A stretch of 64,000 bases of DNA from Clostridium cavendishii DSM 21758 (GTDB lineage Bacteria > Bacillota > Clostridia > Clostridiales > Clostridiaceae): positions 1-64,000 of the forward strand of contig NZ_FQZB01000015.1 of NCBI RefSeq assembly GCF_900141845.1, given 5' to 3'. The notes under the pieces are model-generated. The model worked only from the letters and a program-made list of their open reading frames with translations, searched no databases and was not told the DNA's origin. Shown here in pieces: positions 1 through 7,957 of the stretch; positions within the stretch are counted from its first letter, which is position 1, and each line of letters begins with the position of its first letter. The position numbers and the translations under genes are program-made.

Positions 1-99
1 CTAGTAAGATCCCTTGAAGAACACAAGGTTGATAGGTGAGGGGTGTAAGCATGGTAACATGTTCAGCTGACTCATACTAATAGATCGAGGGCTTGACCA
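1..99 (+). rRNA. 23S ribosomal RNA, 3' end (partial)
   Basis: The first bases match the conserved 3' end of bacterial 23S rRNA, including the stretch 'ctcatactaatagatcgagg' and the final gggcttgacc. The gene runs in from the left edge, so only its last ~100 nt are present. The exact 3' end is estimated. It is followed by 5S rRNA and a tRNA in the usual order. Confidence 0.95.
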
Positions 100-234
100 A
101 AATAAAAGGTAATTAACAAAAACTAAGATTTATATATGCAATTTTCAGAGAACAAACTCTGAAAAAGGAAACTCAAAAGCTTTGGCTAATGAGTATTATT
201 TCAAAATGAAATCTAAGATTTCTGTGAAATAACA

Positions 235-351
235 TCTGGTAATGATGCGTAATTTGGTAACACCCGTACCCATTCCGAACACGACGGTTAAGCAAATTAC
301 GGCTGATGGTACTGCACGGGAGACTGTGTGGGAGAGTAAGTGGTTGCCAGG
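235..351 (+). rRNA. 5S ribosomal RNA
   Basis: About 117 nt starting with tctggtaatgatgcg and ending with ggttgccag, which pair as the terminal helix. The central cattccgaacacgac and the gggagagtaagtgg stretch are standard clostridial 5S motifs. It lies 135 nt after 23S. Ends are set by the terminal helix and may be off by a base or two. Confidence 0.95.
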
Positions 352-382
352 TAACCTCTATAGATATAGAGGTTTACAATAT

Positions 383-457
<75 letters not shown>

Positions 458-469
458 TTTGAATGAATT

Positions 470-508
470 GCATTATGACTACTAATAAGTGGTTGTAATG
501 CTTTTTTT
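470..508 (+). terminator. Rho-independent terminator of the rRNA/tRNA operon
   Basis: A 10-bp hairpin (gcattatgac with gttgtaatgc, including G-U pairs) is followed by seven T residues. It lies 13 nt after the tRNA CCA end. Confidence 0.85.
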
Positions 509-539
509 ATATATTGAATTTGACACTTAAATATAAGAA

Positions 540-577
540 GGAAATTATGAAATATTTATTTTCATAATTTCCTTTTT
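540..577 (+). terminator. Second hairpin with T-run
   Basis: A perfect 13-bp inverted repeat (ggaaattatgaaa / tttcataatttcc) is followed by five T residues. No gene lies between it and the first terminator, so it is probably a backup terminator for the rRNA operon. Confidence 0.7.
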
Positions 578-860
578 ACTATATAATGCTTTAGAAATTA
601 TATAGTAAAAGCAATATTTCTTACAAATTATCTAAAAATATTAAAGATAGTCAAAATAAATGCTTCTTAATTAGGGCTTTATTTTAACAAAATAGCAATT
701 GTAAACGTTTGGCTAAGATTTAAAAATAATAAATGATAATTAAAAATAAAAACTATGCTTAATGATTTAATACATAGAGGTAATTTTAGAATTATGAATA
801 TAATTTTAATAAATGATGAACTATGCTAATATATAGACTCTAATAGGCAGAAAATGTGAA
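578..860. other. AT-rich non-coding spacer upstream of kdp
   Basis: No ORF with a ribosome binding site, no tRNA and no recognisable riboswitch was seen. In particular no c-di-AMP (ydaO) aptamer could be recognised. The spacer separates the rRNA operon terminators from the kdp promoter. Confidence 0.5.
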
Positions 861-888
861 TTGATAGATATTTTAAATATATTATAAT
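861..888 (+). promoter_or_regulatory. Probable sigma-A promoter of kdpFABC
   Basis: TTGATA (861-866) and TATAAT (883-888) are separated by 16 bp. The predicted start near 895 leaves a leader of only ~38 nt before kdpF, too short for a riboswitch. Regulation of kdp is therefore expected at the promoter or through a protein. Predicted by eye only. Confidence 0.55.
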
Positions 889-932
889 TACATTCAGATT
901 AAATAAGTGTTTTTGGTAGAAAGGGGAAACAG

Positions 933-1010
933 ATGGGAGTACTTATTGTTATCGTAATGTTATTATTTGTTTATTTATTTTATGCGTTATTTAAGCCAGA
1001 AAAATTTTAG
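933..1010 (+). CDS. kdpF: KdpF, small subunit of the Kdp potassium pump
   Basis: A 25-residue protein made of one hydrophobic membrane helix with a short C-terminal tail ending KPEKF, the KdpF pattern (about 29 residues in E. coli). KdpF stabilises the KdpABC complex in the membrane. The start has an aaagggg ribosome binding site, and the gene lies 29 bp before kdpA, the normal operon position. Its small size means automatic annotation often misses it. Identification rests on length, hydrophobicity and position. Confidence 0.85.
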   Translation: MGVLIVIVMLLFVYLFYALFKPEKF

Positions 1011-1039
1011 ATTGAGAATATTTAAGGAGTAGAAATAAT

Positions 1040-2722
1040 ATGAAATACGGGGATTTTATTTTATTAATGGTGTTATTTATTTTATGTGTAATACCATTAG
1101 GTTCACACCTTCATAAAGTTATAACAAAAGAGGATGGGTTATTTGATGCTTTTTTTAATAAAGTAGATAATTTCATATACAAGATATCAGGGATTGATAA
1201 AGATGAAGAAATGCCACTTAAAGGATATATCAAGGCATTATTGATAACTAATTTAGTAATGTTTTTATTTGTATTTATAATATTGAAGGCTCAGGGAATA
1301 CTTAGTGTATTTAATCCTAATGATGTTTCTGCTATGGAAACTAGCCAAGCTTTTAATACGGCATCATCTTTTATTACGAATACAAATTGGCAAAGCTATG
1401 CAGGTGAAAATACACTTTCATATTTAAGTCAAATGACATGTATAATATTTTTAATGTTTACATCAGCAGCTACAGGTTGCTCAGTTGCAGCAGCTATAAT
1501 AAGAACTGTAGCTGGAAAGAAAAAATCTTTGGGTAATTTTTATGTTGATGTAGTTAGATTTACAACAAGAGTCTTTTTACCTTTAGCATTTATAGTTAGT
1601 ATATTACTTATAGCTTGTGGAGTGCCTCAAAATCTTCAAGCAAATCAAATAGTAAAGACAATAGAGGGAACTTATCAAACTATAGCTATGGGACCGGTAG
1701 CGGCTCTAGAATCAATAAAACATTTAGGAACTAATGGAGGAGGTTTCTTTAATGCAAATTCATCTCATCCATTCGAAAATCCAAATGGGATAACTAATAT
1801 AATAGAAATGTTATCAATGATGGTTATTCCAGGAGGTCTTATTATTTCTTTCGGATTAACACTTAAAAATAAGAAGCAAGGTTGGGTATTTTTTATATCT
1901 GCTGCAATATTATTTTTAGTTTCATTAACAGTAGTCTATTTTGCAGAGAGTAAAGGAAATCCTATATTATCAAGTTTAGGACTTGATAATAAACTAGGAA
2001 ATTTAGAGGGAAAAGAAACTAGATTTGGAGTATTAGGTTCATCATTGTTTACTACAGTTACTACATCTTTTACAACAGGTAGCGTAAATAATATGCATGA
2101 TTCACTTACGCCTTTAGCTGGATTTGGAGCAATGTGGGGTATGATGTTAAATGTTGTATTTGGTGGAGATGGTGTAGGATTTATGGGACTTATAATGTAT
2201 GCTATCTTAACTGTATTTATTTGTGGATTAATGGTTGGTAGAACACCAGAATTCTTAGGTAAAAAGGTAGAAGGAAAAGAGATAAAATTAATAGCATTTA
2301 CTATATTAGTTCATCCTATATTAATATTAATGCCATCGGCAGTATCATTAGTATCAGGTGTAGGTAAAGATTCTATATCAAATTCAGGATTTCACGGGTT
2401 ATCTCAAATTTTATATGCATTTACGTCAACAGCAGCAAATAATGGTTCTGCATTTGGTGGGTTAAATGCAAATACTGCATATTATAATAGCTTTACTGGA
2501 GTTATTATGTTATTAGGTAGATATTTATCTATAATGTTATTATTAGCAGTAGCATCTTCCTTAGCAAGCAAAAGAACAGTACCTGAAACAGTTGGTACAT
2601 TTAGAACTGATAATGCAATGTTTGTAATGATGCTTGTATTCATAGTGCTAGTAGTTGGTGCATTAACTTTCTTACCAGCATTAGCTTTAGGACCAATATC
2701 TGAATACTTAACATTTATATAA
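1040..2722 (+). CDS. kdpA: KdpA, potassium-binding channel subunit of the Kdp ATPase
   Basis: This 560-residue, roughly ten-helix membrane protein has the normal KdpA length. KdpA forms the selective potassium pore of the high-affinity KdpFABC pump. The family filter sequence GTNGGGFFNANSSHPFENP is present near residue 230, and related filter-like segments occur near FTTGSVNNMHD and STAANNGSAFGGL, as expected for a four-fold repeated channel. An aaggag ribosome binding site precedes ATG 1040. The gene follows kdpF and precedes kdpB by 21 bp. Nothing is truncated. Confidence 0.98.
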   Translation: MKYGDFILLMVLFILCVIPLGSHLHKVITKEDGLFDAFFNKVDNFIYKISGIDKDEEMPLKGYIKALLITNLVMFLFVFIILKAQGILSVFNPNDVSAMETSQAFNTASSFITNTNWQSYAGENTLSYLSQMTCIIFLMFTSAATGCSVAAAIIRTVAGKKKSLGNFYVDVVRFTTRVFLPLAFIVSILLIACGVPQNLQANQIVKTIEGTYQTIAMGPVAALESIKHLGTNGGGFFNANSSHPFENPNGITNIIEMLSMMVIPGGLIISFGLTLKNKKQGWVFFISAAILFLVSLTVVYFAESKGNPILSSLGLDNKLGNLEGKETRFGVLGSSLFTTVTTSFTTGSVNNMHDSLTPLAGFGAMWGMMLNVVFGGDGVGFMGLIMYAILTVFICGLMVGRTPEFLGKKVEGKEIKLIAFTILVHPILILMPSAVSLVSGVGKDSISNSGFHGLSQILYAFTSTAANNGSAFGGLNANTAYYNSFTGVIMLLGRYLSIMLLLAVASSLASKRTVPETVGTFRTDNAMFVMMLVFIVLVVGALTFLPALALGPISEYLTFI

Positions 2723-2743
2723 AGATGTAGGAGAGAATTGAAT

Positions 2744-4804
2744 ATGAGTAAAAAAGATGAAAAAAAATTAATGAATAAAGAAATGGTTATAGATGCCATA
2801 AAGGATTCGTTTAAAAAATTGAATCCAAAATATATGATGAAAAATCCAGTAATGTTTGTAGTTGAAGTTGGATTTATAATAACTTTATTTCTAAGCTTTT
2901 TTCCTACAGCATTTGGAGATAATGGAACAGGACTTAGAACCTATAATGTTATAGTTACTATAATATTATTTATAACTGTTTTATTTGCTAACTTTGCTGA
3001 GGCAATAGCTGAAGGTAGAGGTAAAGCTCAAGCAGATACTTTGAAGAAAACTAGAAAAGATACCCAAGCCAAACTTTTAGGCTCAGATGGAAAAGTTAAA
3101 GTTATTAGTGCTTCTGAATTAAAAAAAGGAGATATAGTTTTAATTGAAGTTGGAGACTTAATACCGAATGATGGTGAGGTTATAGAAGGAATAGCATCTG
3201 TAGATGAATCTGCGATAACAGGAGAATCAGCACCAGTAATAAAAGAAGCTGGTGGAGATTTTGCATCAGTTACTGGTGGTACTAAGGTTGTATCAGACTG
3301 GATTAAAGTTGAAATTACAGTAAGCCCGGGAGAATCATTCTTGGATAAGATGATAAGTATGGTTGAAGGAGCAGAAAGGCAAAAAACACCTAATGAAATA
3401 GCATTAAATACTTTACTTGTTTCTTTAACATTGATATTTCTAATAGTTATAGTTACTCTTTATCCAATGGCTCAATATACAAAGGTAGAAATCAAGGTTG
3501 CTACTTTAGTTGCATTACTTGTTTGTTTAATACCTACTACTATAGGTGGATTATTATCTGCGATAGGTATAGCAGGTATGGATAGAGTTACAAGATTTAA
3601 TGTTATAGCTATGTCTGGTAAAGCTGTAGAAGCTTGTGGAGATGTAGATACTATGATATTGGATAAAACAGGGACCATAACATTTGGTAACAGAATGGCT
3701 GCAGAATTTATGCCTGTCAAAGGACAAACTGTAGAAGAACTTACTAAGTATGCATTAATGTCATCACTAAAAGATAATACTCCAGAAGGTAAGTCAATAG
3801 TTGAACTTGCTGAAAAAAGAGGAATAACAGATGATGTCAATAAATATAATTCATGTGAGTTTATGGAGTTTACTGCACAAACTAAAATGAGCGGAATGGA
3901 TTTACCAGAAGGAATTAAAATAAGAAAAGGTGCAGGTCAAGCTGTTAAGAATTTTGTTACGAATCAAGGTGGAATTATTCCAGATGACCTAGATGAAATA
4001 GTTAATGGAATTTCAAAATTAGGAGGAACACCATTAGTTGTTTCAGTAGATAATGTTATATACGGAGCAATTTACTTAAAAGATACTGTAAAGCCTGGCT
4101 TAGTTGAGAGATTTGAAAGATTAAGAGAAATGGGTATAAAAACTATAATGTGTACAGGCGATAACCCACTAACTGCAGCTACAATAGCGAAAGAAGCTGG
4201 TGTAGATGGCTTCTTAGCAGAATGTAAGCCAGAAGATAAAATAGATGCTATAAAGAAAGAACAAGCAGAAGGTAAGATAGTTGCGATGACTGGTGACGGA
4301 ACTAATGATGCTCCAGCATTGGCACAAGCAGATGTAGGATTAGCTATGAACTCAGGAACTACATCAGCTAAAGAAGCAGCCAATATGGTTGATTTAGATT
4401 CAGATCCAACTAAGATATTAGAAGTTGTAGAAATAGGTAAACAATTATTAATAACTAGGGGCGCATTAACAACCTTTTCAATTTGTAATGATGTAGCTAA
4501 GTATTTCGCTATAATACCAGCAATGTTTACTTTAGCTATACCTCAAATGAATAAACTTAATGTAATGGGACTTAGTTCACCAACTACAGCAATACTATCA
4601 GCATTAATATTCAATGCAATAATAATACCATTATTAATTCCTATAGCTATGAAAGGTGTTAAATATAAACCTATGAGAGCTGAATTATTATTACTTAAAA
4701 ATGTAACTATATATGGGTTTGGAGGAATAATAGCTCCATTTATAGGAATAAAAATTATAGATATTATTATTACACCAATAGTAAAAGCTTTAGGAATAAT
4801 GTAG
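2744..4804 (+). CDS. kdpB: KdpB, ATP-hydrolysing P-type subunit of the Kdp pump
   Basis: A P-type ATPase catalytic subunit of 686 residues. The phosphorylation motif DKTGT has its aspartate at residue 307, the actuator motif appears as TGESAP, and the hinge motif as MTGDGTNDAPAL. Hydrophobic helices lie at the N terminus, in the middle and at the C terminus. ATG 2744 is preferred to the upstream TTG at 2738 because aggag (2729-2733) is 10 nt from the ATG and only 4 nt from the TTG. KdpB drives potassium transfer through KdpA. Confidence 0.98.
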   Translation: MSKKDEKKLMNKEMVIDAIKDSFKKLNPKYMMKNPVMFVVEVGFIITLFLSFFPTAFGDNGTGLRTYNVIVTIILFITVLFANFAEAIAEGRGKAQADTLKKTRKDTQAKLLGSDGKVKVISASELKKGDIVLIEVGDLIPNDGEVIEGIASVDESAITGESAPVIKEAGGDFASVTGGTKVVSDWIKVEITVSPGESFLDKMISMVEGAERQKTPNEIALNTLLVSLTLIFLIVIVTLYPMAQYTKVEIKVATLVALLVCLIPTTIGGLLSAIGIAGMDRVTRFNVIAMSGKAVEACGDVDTMILDKTGTITFGNRMAAEFMPVKGQTVEELTKYALMSSLKDNTPEGKSIVELAEKRGITDDVNKYNSCEFMEFTAQTKMSGMDLPEGIKIRKGAGQAVKNFVTNQGGIIPDDLDEIVNGISKLGGTPLVVSVDNVIYGAIYLKDTVKPGLVERFERLREMGIKTIMCTGDNPLTAATIAKEAGVDGFLAECKPEDKIDAIKKEQAEGKIVAMTGDGTNDAPALAQADVGLAMNSGTTSAKEAANMVDLDSDPTKILEVVEIGKQLLITRGALTTFSICNDVAKYFAIIPAMFTLAIPQMNKLNVMGLSSPTTAILSALIFNAIIIPLLIPIAMKGVKYKPMRAELLLLKNVTIYGFGGIIAPFIGIKIIDIIITPIVKALGIM

Positions 4805-4816
4805 GAGGGCAAAATA

Positions 4817-5416
4817 ATGAAAGATTTAAAAAGAGCCTTAAAGGTTAGTTTGGTACTTATGGTTATATGTGGACTTATTTACCCTCTATTATTAACAGGT
4901 GTGGGTCAAACTTTATTTTCACATAAAGCCAATGGAAGTATGATAGAAGTGAATGGAAAAGTTGTTGGTTCAGAGTTAATAGGTCAAAAATTTGAAGATG
5001 ATAGATTCTTTCATGGAAGGGTTTCTGCAGTAGATTATAATACTACTAAAGGGCAGAAGGATAAGAAAGATGTTAACTCTGGAGGATCTAATTTAGCTGT
5101 ATCAAATGAAGAGTTAAAGAAAAGGGTTGAAAAAGATATTGAAGAATTCTTAAAAAAGAATCCTACAGTTAAGAAAGACAATCTTCCACAAGATTTATTT
5201 ACTAGCTCGGCATCAGGGTTAGATCCAGACATTTCAGTGGAGTCTGCTAAAATTCAAGTAGAAAGAATAGCAAAAGTAACTGGAATTAAGAAAGATGATA
5301 TAGAAACTATTATTAAGAATAATACTCAAGGAAAAGATGCTGGTATAGTTGGTGAGGAAAGAGTTAATGTTTTAAAAATGAATCTTGAAATAGCAAAGTT
5401 AATTAAAGTTATATAG
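4817..5416 (+). CDS. kdpC: KdpC, accessory subunit of the Kdp pump
   Basis: A 199-residue protein with one N-terminal membrane helix and a soluble extracytoplasmic domain, the KdpC layout. Family segments include FHGRVSAVDYN, GGSNLAVSN and the C-terminal GLDPDISVESAKIQVERIAKVTG. KdpC helps assemble the pump and raises nucleotide affinity of KdpB. Its ribosome binding site, aggaggg, overlaps the kdpB stop codon, which suggests translational coupling. It is the last gene of the operon; no kdpE follows. Confidence 0.97.
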   Translation: MKDLKRALKVSLVLMVICGLIYPLLLTGVGQTLFSHKANGSMIEVNGKVVGSELIGQKFEDDRFFHGRVSAVDYNTTKGQKDKKDVNSGGSNLAVSNEELKKRVEKDIEEFLKKNPTVKKDNLPQDLFTSSASGLDPDISVESAKIQVERIAKVTGIKKDDIETIIKNNTQGKDAGIVGEERVNVLKMNLEIAKLIKVI

Positions 5417-5444
5417 GCTATAAATATATTAAAATAAATTAATA

Positions 5445-5470
5445 AAGGGGCTGCATAGTGTCAGCCCCTT
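5445..5470. terminator. Hairpin between kdpC and the convergent M15 gene
   Basis: A perfect 9-bp stem (aaggggctg / cagcccctt) with an 8-nt loop. T-tracts are weak on both sides, so it may act as a bidirectional terminator of modest strength for kdpC (+) and the peptidase gene (-). Confidence 0.6.
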
Positions 5471-5493
5471 AGTTGTATTATATGAGTCTTATG

Positions 5494-5916
5494 TTACCAA
5501 CGTGCATGATAACCTCTTACATCAACATGAGTAAAATTGCTGTATTTACCAACTCCACCATTTGCAAATATTTCATTAGCTACGCTGTAAACTGTACTTG
5601 CAGGAACTCCAGAAACTTGTATATCTGCTGCTGTTCCATAAAGGTGTTGTGAATTTGAAGCACCATTAACTGCAGCATTATGCGCTGGACATCTGTAACC
5701 ACTTGTGATAATTATAGGATGATTACCTAGTCTAGTTCTTAAAGTTTCTAATTTGTTCATAAGATCTTGACTAATTCCTCCTGGTGGTAACTTACCACAA
5801 TGGGTGCATTTGAATTCACTAGACTTAAAATGTGTTGTATCCGCCTTTGCTTGTACAGGTGATAGTAATAGCCCGAATAATAAGAATGTGGCTAAAAATG
5901 ATGAAAGTTTTTTCAT
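5494..5916 (-). CDS. Secreted M15-family peptidase (D-Ala-D-Ala carboxypeptidase type)
   Basis: The protein has 140 residues with a clear signal peptide (MKKLSSF, hydrophobic core, then VQAKA). The mature part resembles small zinc peptidases of the M15_3 group: SGYRCPAHN, then SQHLYGTAADI, which supplies the first His and Asp ligands, and THVDV near the end with the last His. Two cysteines occur in FKCTHCGK. Such enzymes trim peptidoglycan stem peptides or act as phage-type endolysin domains. The start is ATG 5916 behind a ggggg-rich ribosome binding site. It is a lone gene convergent with kdpC. Confidence 0.88.
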   Translation of the reverse strand: MKKLSSFLATFLLFGLLLSPVQAKADTTHFKSSEFKCTHCGKLPPGGISQDLMNKLETLRTRLGNHPIIITSGYRCPAHNAAVNGASNSQHLYGTAADIQVSGVPASTVYSVANEIFANGGVGKYSNFTHVDVRGYHARW

Positions 5917-6115
5917 AAAGATCCCCCCTTTTTTTAGTGTCTGTTAACAGTACAGTGTAATAATTCTTTAAAAAAATGAGGATTCCTTCCTTATTATAAC
6001 AAATTAACAATAATTTAACAAAAGAGGCGATAAAAATAAATTAATTATCAATAGTAAGTTTCATAATAAAATACGAACAAACTGAATTGAGTAACCTTTA
6101 TTTAATTTAAATAAA

Positions 6116-6170
6116 GTCCTCTAAACTAATTGTTAAAAATTTCTATTAGGGGAACTTATTAAAGAGGACC
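6116..6170. other. Inverted repeat in the kdpD-M15 spacer
   Basis: gtcctct (6116-6122) pairs with agaggac (6163-6169), followed on the plus strand by tattttt. It may terminate kdpD transcription on the minus strand, or be part of an unannotated transcript. The rest of 5917-6355 has no ORF with a ribosome binding site apart from this and the hairpin at 6232-6284. Confidence 0.4.
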
Positions 6171-6231
6171 TATTTTTGAATAATTTTATAATTTAAAAAT
6201 ACTAAAAACATAAAAAGCTTTAAGAGTCAAG

Positions 6232-6284
6232 AAAAGGAACCATCGTGAACGGATTTTAAATCCGCTAATGCGACAGTTCCTTTT
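6232..6284. other. Three-tier hairpin downstream of kdpD
   Basis: The outer stem AAAAGGAAC / GTTCCTTTT (9 bp) encloses TCG / CGA and an inner stem CGGATT / AATCCG. On the minus strand it lies about 70 nt after the kdpD stop and could be its terminator. The elaborate inner stem is more than a terminator needs, so it may be a dispersed repeat or a small structured RNA. Confidence 0.5.
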
Positions 6285-6355
6285 AATTTTTAATATTTTA
6301 GACTTTTGCAGAAAAATATAATTATACATGTTGCAATTTTAAATTTACATTTATA

Positions 6356-7498
6356 CTAATATATAGTATCACATGGAATTATCCTAATTTCTATATCTTT
6401 TGCATCTTCAAGTATTTTATTTATAGTAGAACCTCTAAAAAAGGTTTCAATAGAACTTCGTCTACTATGCCCAAGAACTAATTGGGTTATATGTCTTTCA
6501 TGACAAAATTTAAGTATTTCTGAGGAAATAGAACGTCCCTTTAAAGAAATAGTTTCTGCACCAAGTTTTTCGGCAAGTGTTTTATGTGCAGCTATAGAGT
6601 TTCTATCCTTATCAGTAAGTTTTCTTGACATTGGGTGAGTACATTCTACATCAATAACATAAAACTCACATTTATATCGTTTAGCTATTCTAGCACCATG
6701 ACGAAGTAGTTTTATTGCATTTGGACTACTACTTATACAAACAAGAACCCTCTCAACTACTTTCCAATTGTCTTCAATACCCTTCTGTTTCATGTAAGAT
6801 TCTAAGTCTTCATCTACTTCATCAGCCGTTTGTCTTAGTGCAAGTTCCCTAAGTGCTGTAAGATTTCCTTTTCTGAAGAAATTTTTTAATGAACGTTGAA
6901 TATTTTCACGTCTGTAGATATTCCCCCTTTTTAATCTATTAATGAGAGCATCAGGAGTTATGTCTACAACGACTACTTCATCGGCATCTTCGATAATCTT
7001 ATCTGGTATAGTTTCCCTTACTGTTACAGTTGTTATATGTTCAACAACATCATTTAGACTTTCAAGGTGTTGTATATTAACAGTTGTAAGAACATTAATA
7101 CCATGATTAAGTATTTCTAAAACATCTTCATAACGTTTTTTATGTTTAGATCCAGGAACATTGGTATGTGCTAATTCATCTACTATAACAAGTTCAGGCT
7201 TTCTTGATATAATTGCATCTACATCCATTTCTTCAAGTGTTCTGCCTTTATAGTCTATTTTCTGTTTAGGTATGAAACTTAGATTTCCAACTTGTTCAAT
7301 AGTTTCTTCACGACCATGATCTTCTAAATAGCCTATTACAACATCTTGTCCTCTTTTAAGACGTCTATTAGCTTCATTAAGCATAGAAAATGTTTTACCA
7401 ACTCCAGGTGCATAGCCTAAAAAAACCTTTAATACGCCTCTATTTTGTTTATAGTATTCTTCTAAGGCTTCAGATGGGGTTTTACGTTCTTTTTCCAT
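6356..7498 (-). CDS. kdpD: Truncated KdpD: sensor and Usp domains without histidine kinase
   Basis: The 380 residues match only the N-terminal half of KdpD sensor kinases (about 900 residues). Residues ~15-225 form the KdpD domain with Walker A GYAPGVGKT and Walker B LVIVDELAHTN. Residues ~245-370 form a Usp domain. There are no membrane helices, HAMP or kinase domains, and no kdpE is nearby. The sequence ends naturally, so this is a stand-alone form, known in other clostridia and cyanobacteria. In S. aureus KdpD, c-di-AMP binds the Usp domain through an SxS-X20-FTAxY motif; here SSS, 20 residues, then FYVID is present, a partial match. It is convergent with kdpFABC, so a role in potassium control is inferred. 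Confidence 0.92.
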   Translation of the reverse strand: MEKERKTPSEALEEYYKQNRGVLKVFLGYAPGVGKTFSMLNEANRRLKRGQDVVIGYLEDHGREETIEQVGNLSFIPKQKIDYKGRTLEEMDVDAIISRKPELVIVDELAHTNVPGSKHKKRYEDVLEILNHGINVLTTVNIQHLESLNDVVEHITTVTVRETIPDKIIEDADEVVVVDITPDALINRLKRGNIYRRENIQRSLKNFFRKGNLTALRELALRQTADEVDEDLESYMKQKGIEDNWKVVERVLVCISSSPNAIKLLRHGARIAKRYKCEFYVIDVECTHPMSRKLTDKDRNSIAAHKTLAEKLGAETISLKGRSISSEILKFCHERHITQLVLGHSRRSSIETFFRGSTINKILEDAKDIEIRIIPCDTIY

Positions 7499-7899
7499 AT
7501 AAATCTCCTTAAAATTTAAATAATTATATATATAAATTATATACTAACAATTTACAAAGTAAATTATGTACACAAGGCTTTAATATGAGGAATAGTAATA
7601 AAAAATCTATAATTTAAGAATATTTAAATTAAATGAAAGTAAATAAGTTATAAAATCATAAAAATAGTGAAATATCATTAATTTTCAAAACAAGTAGGGA
7701 TAAGAAAAGCTTATTAAAACGCAAACATCTGAAAAATTTTAAAATTATAGGATATAAAAATAGATTTTATAGAGTAGATAAAATTATAATATTATTTAAT
7801 TAATTTGAATAGAAATATTAATAAGAAGTTAACCTGGGGATTAAAAATTTTACTTTCTTCTTAAGGCGTAGACTGAAATATAAAGTGATATCTTAAAGA
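7499..7899. other. Divergent intergenic region, kdpD / EF-G paralogue
   Basis: AT-rich non-coding DNA between kdpD (-) and the EF-G-like gene (+). It must hold both promoters. No riboswitch or ORF with a ribosome binding site was recognised. Confidence 0.4.
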
Positions 7900-7957
7900 A
7901 AGGTGGGTGAATATCGCAATCTATCTTATGTAAACATTTAGATTGCGAAGAGGTATG
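7900..7957 (+). promoter_or_regulatory. Shine-Dalgarno separated from its start codon by a 10-bp hairpin
   Basis: aaggtgggtg at 7900-7909 is a strong ribosome binding site but lies 45 nt from ATG 7955. Between them TCGCAATCTA (7914-7923) pairs perfectly with TAGATTGCGA (7939-7948) around a 15-nt loop. Folding would bring the site to an effective distance of ~10 nt. A weaker aagagg at 7948-7953 is only 1 nt from the ATG, too close to work normally. Confidence 0.55.

Noticed and set aside
578..932. c-di-AMP (ydaO) riboswitch upstream of kdp
   Set aside because: No conserved aptamer sequence was recognised, and the likely promoter leaves only ~38 nt of leader.
5825..6010. Minus-strand 61-codon ORF overlapping the M15 signal peptide region
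   Set aside because: Different frame from the clearly signal-peptide-bearing M15 gene and no family similarity; a shadow ORF.
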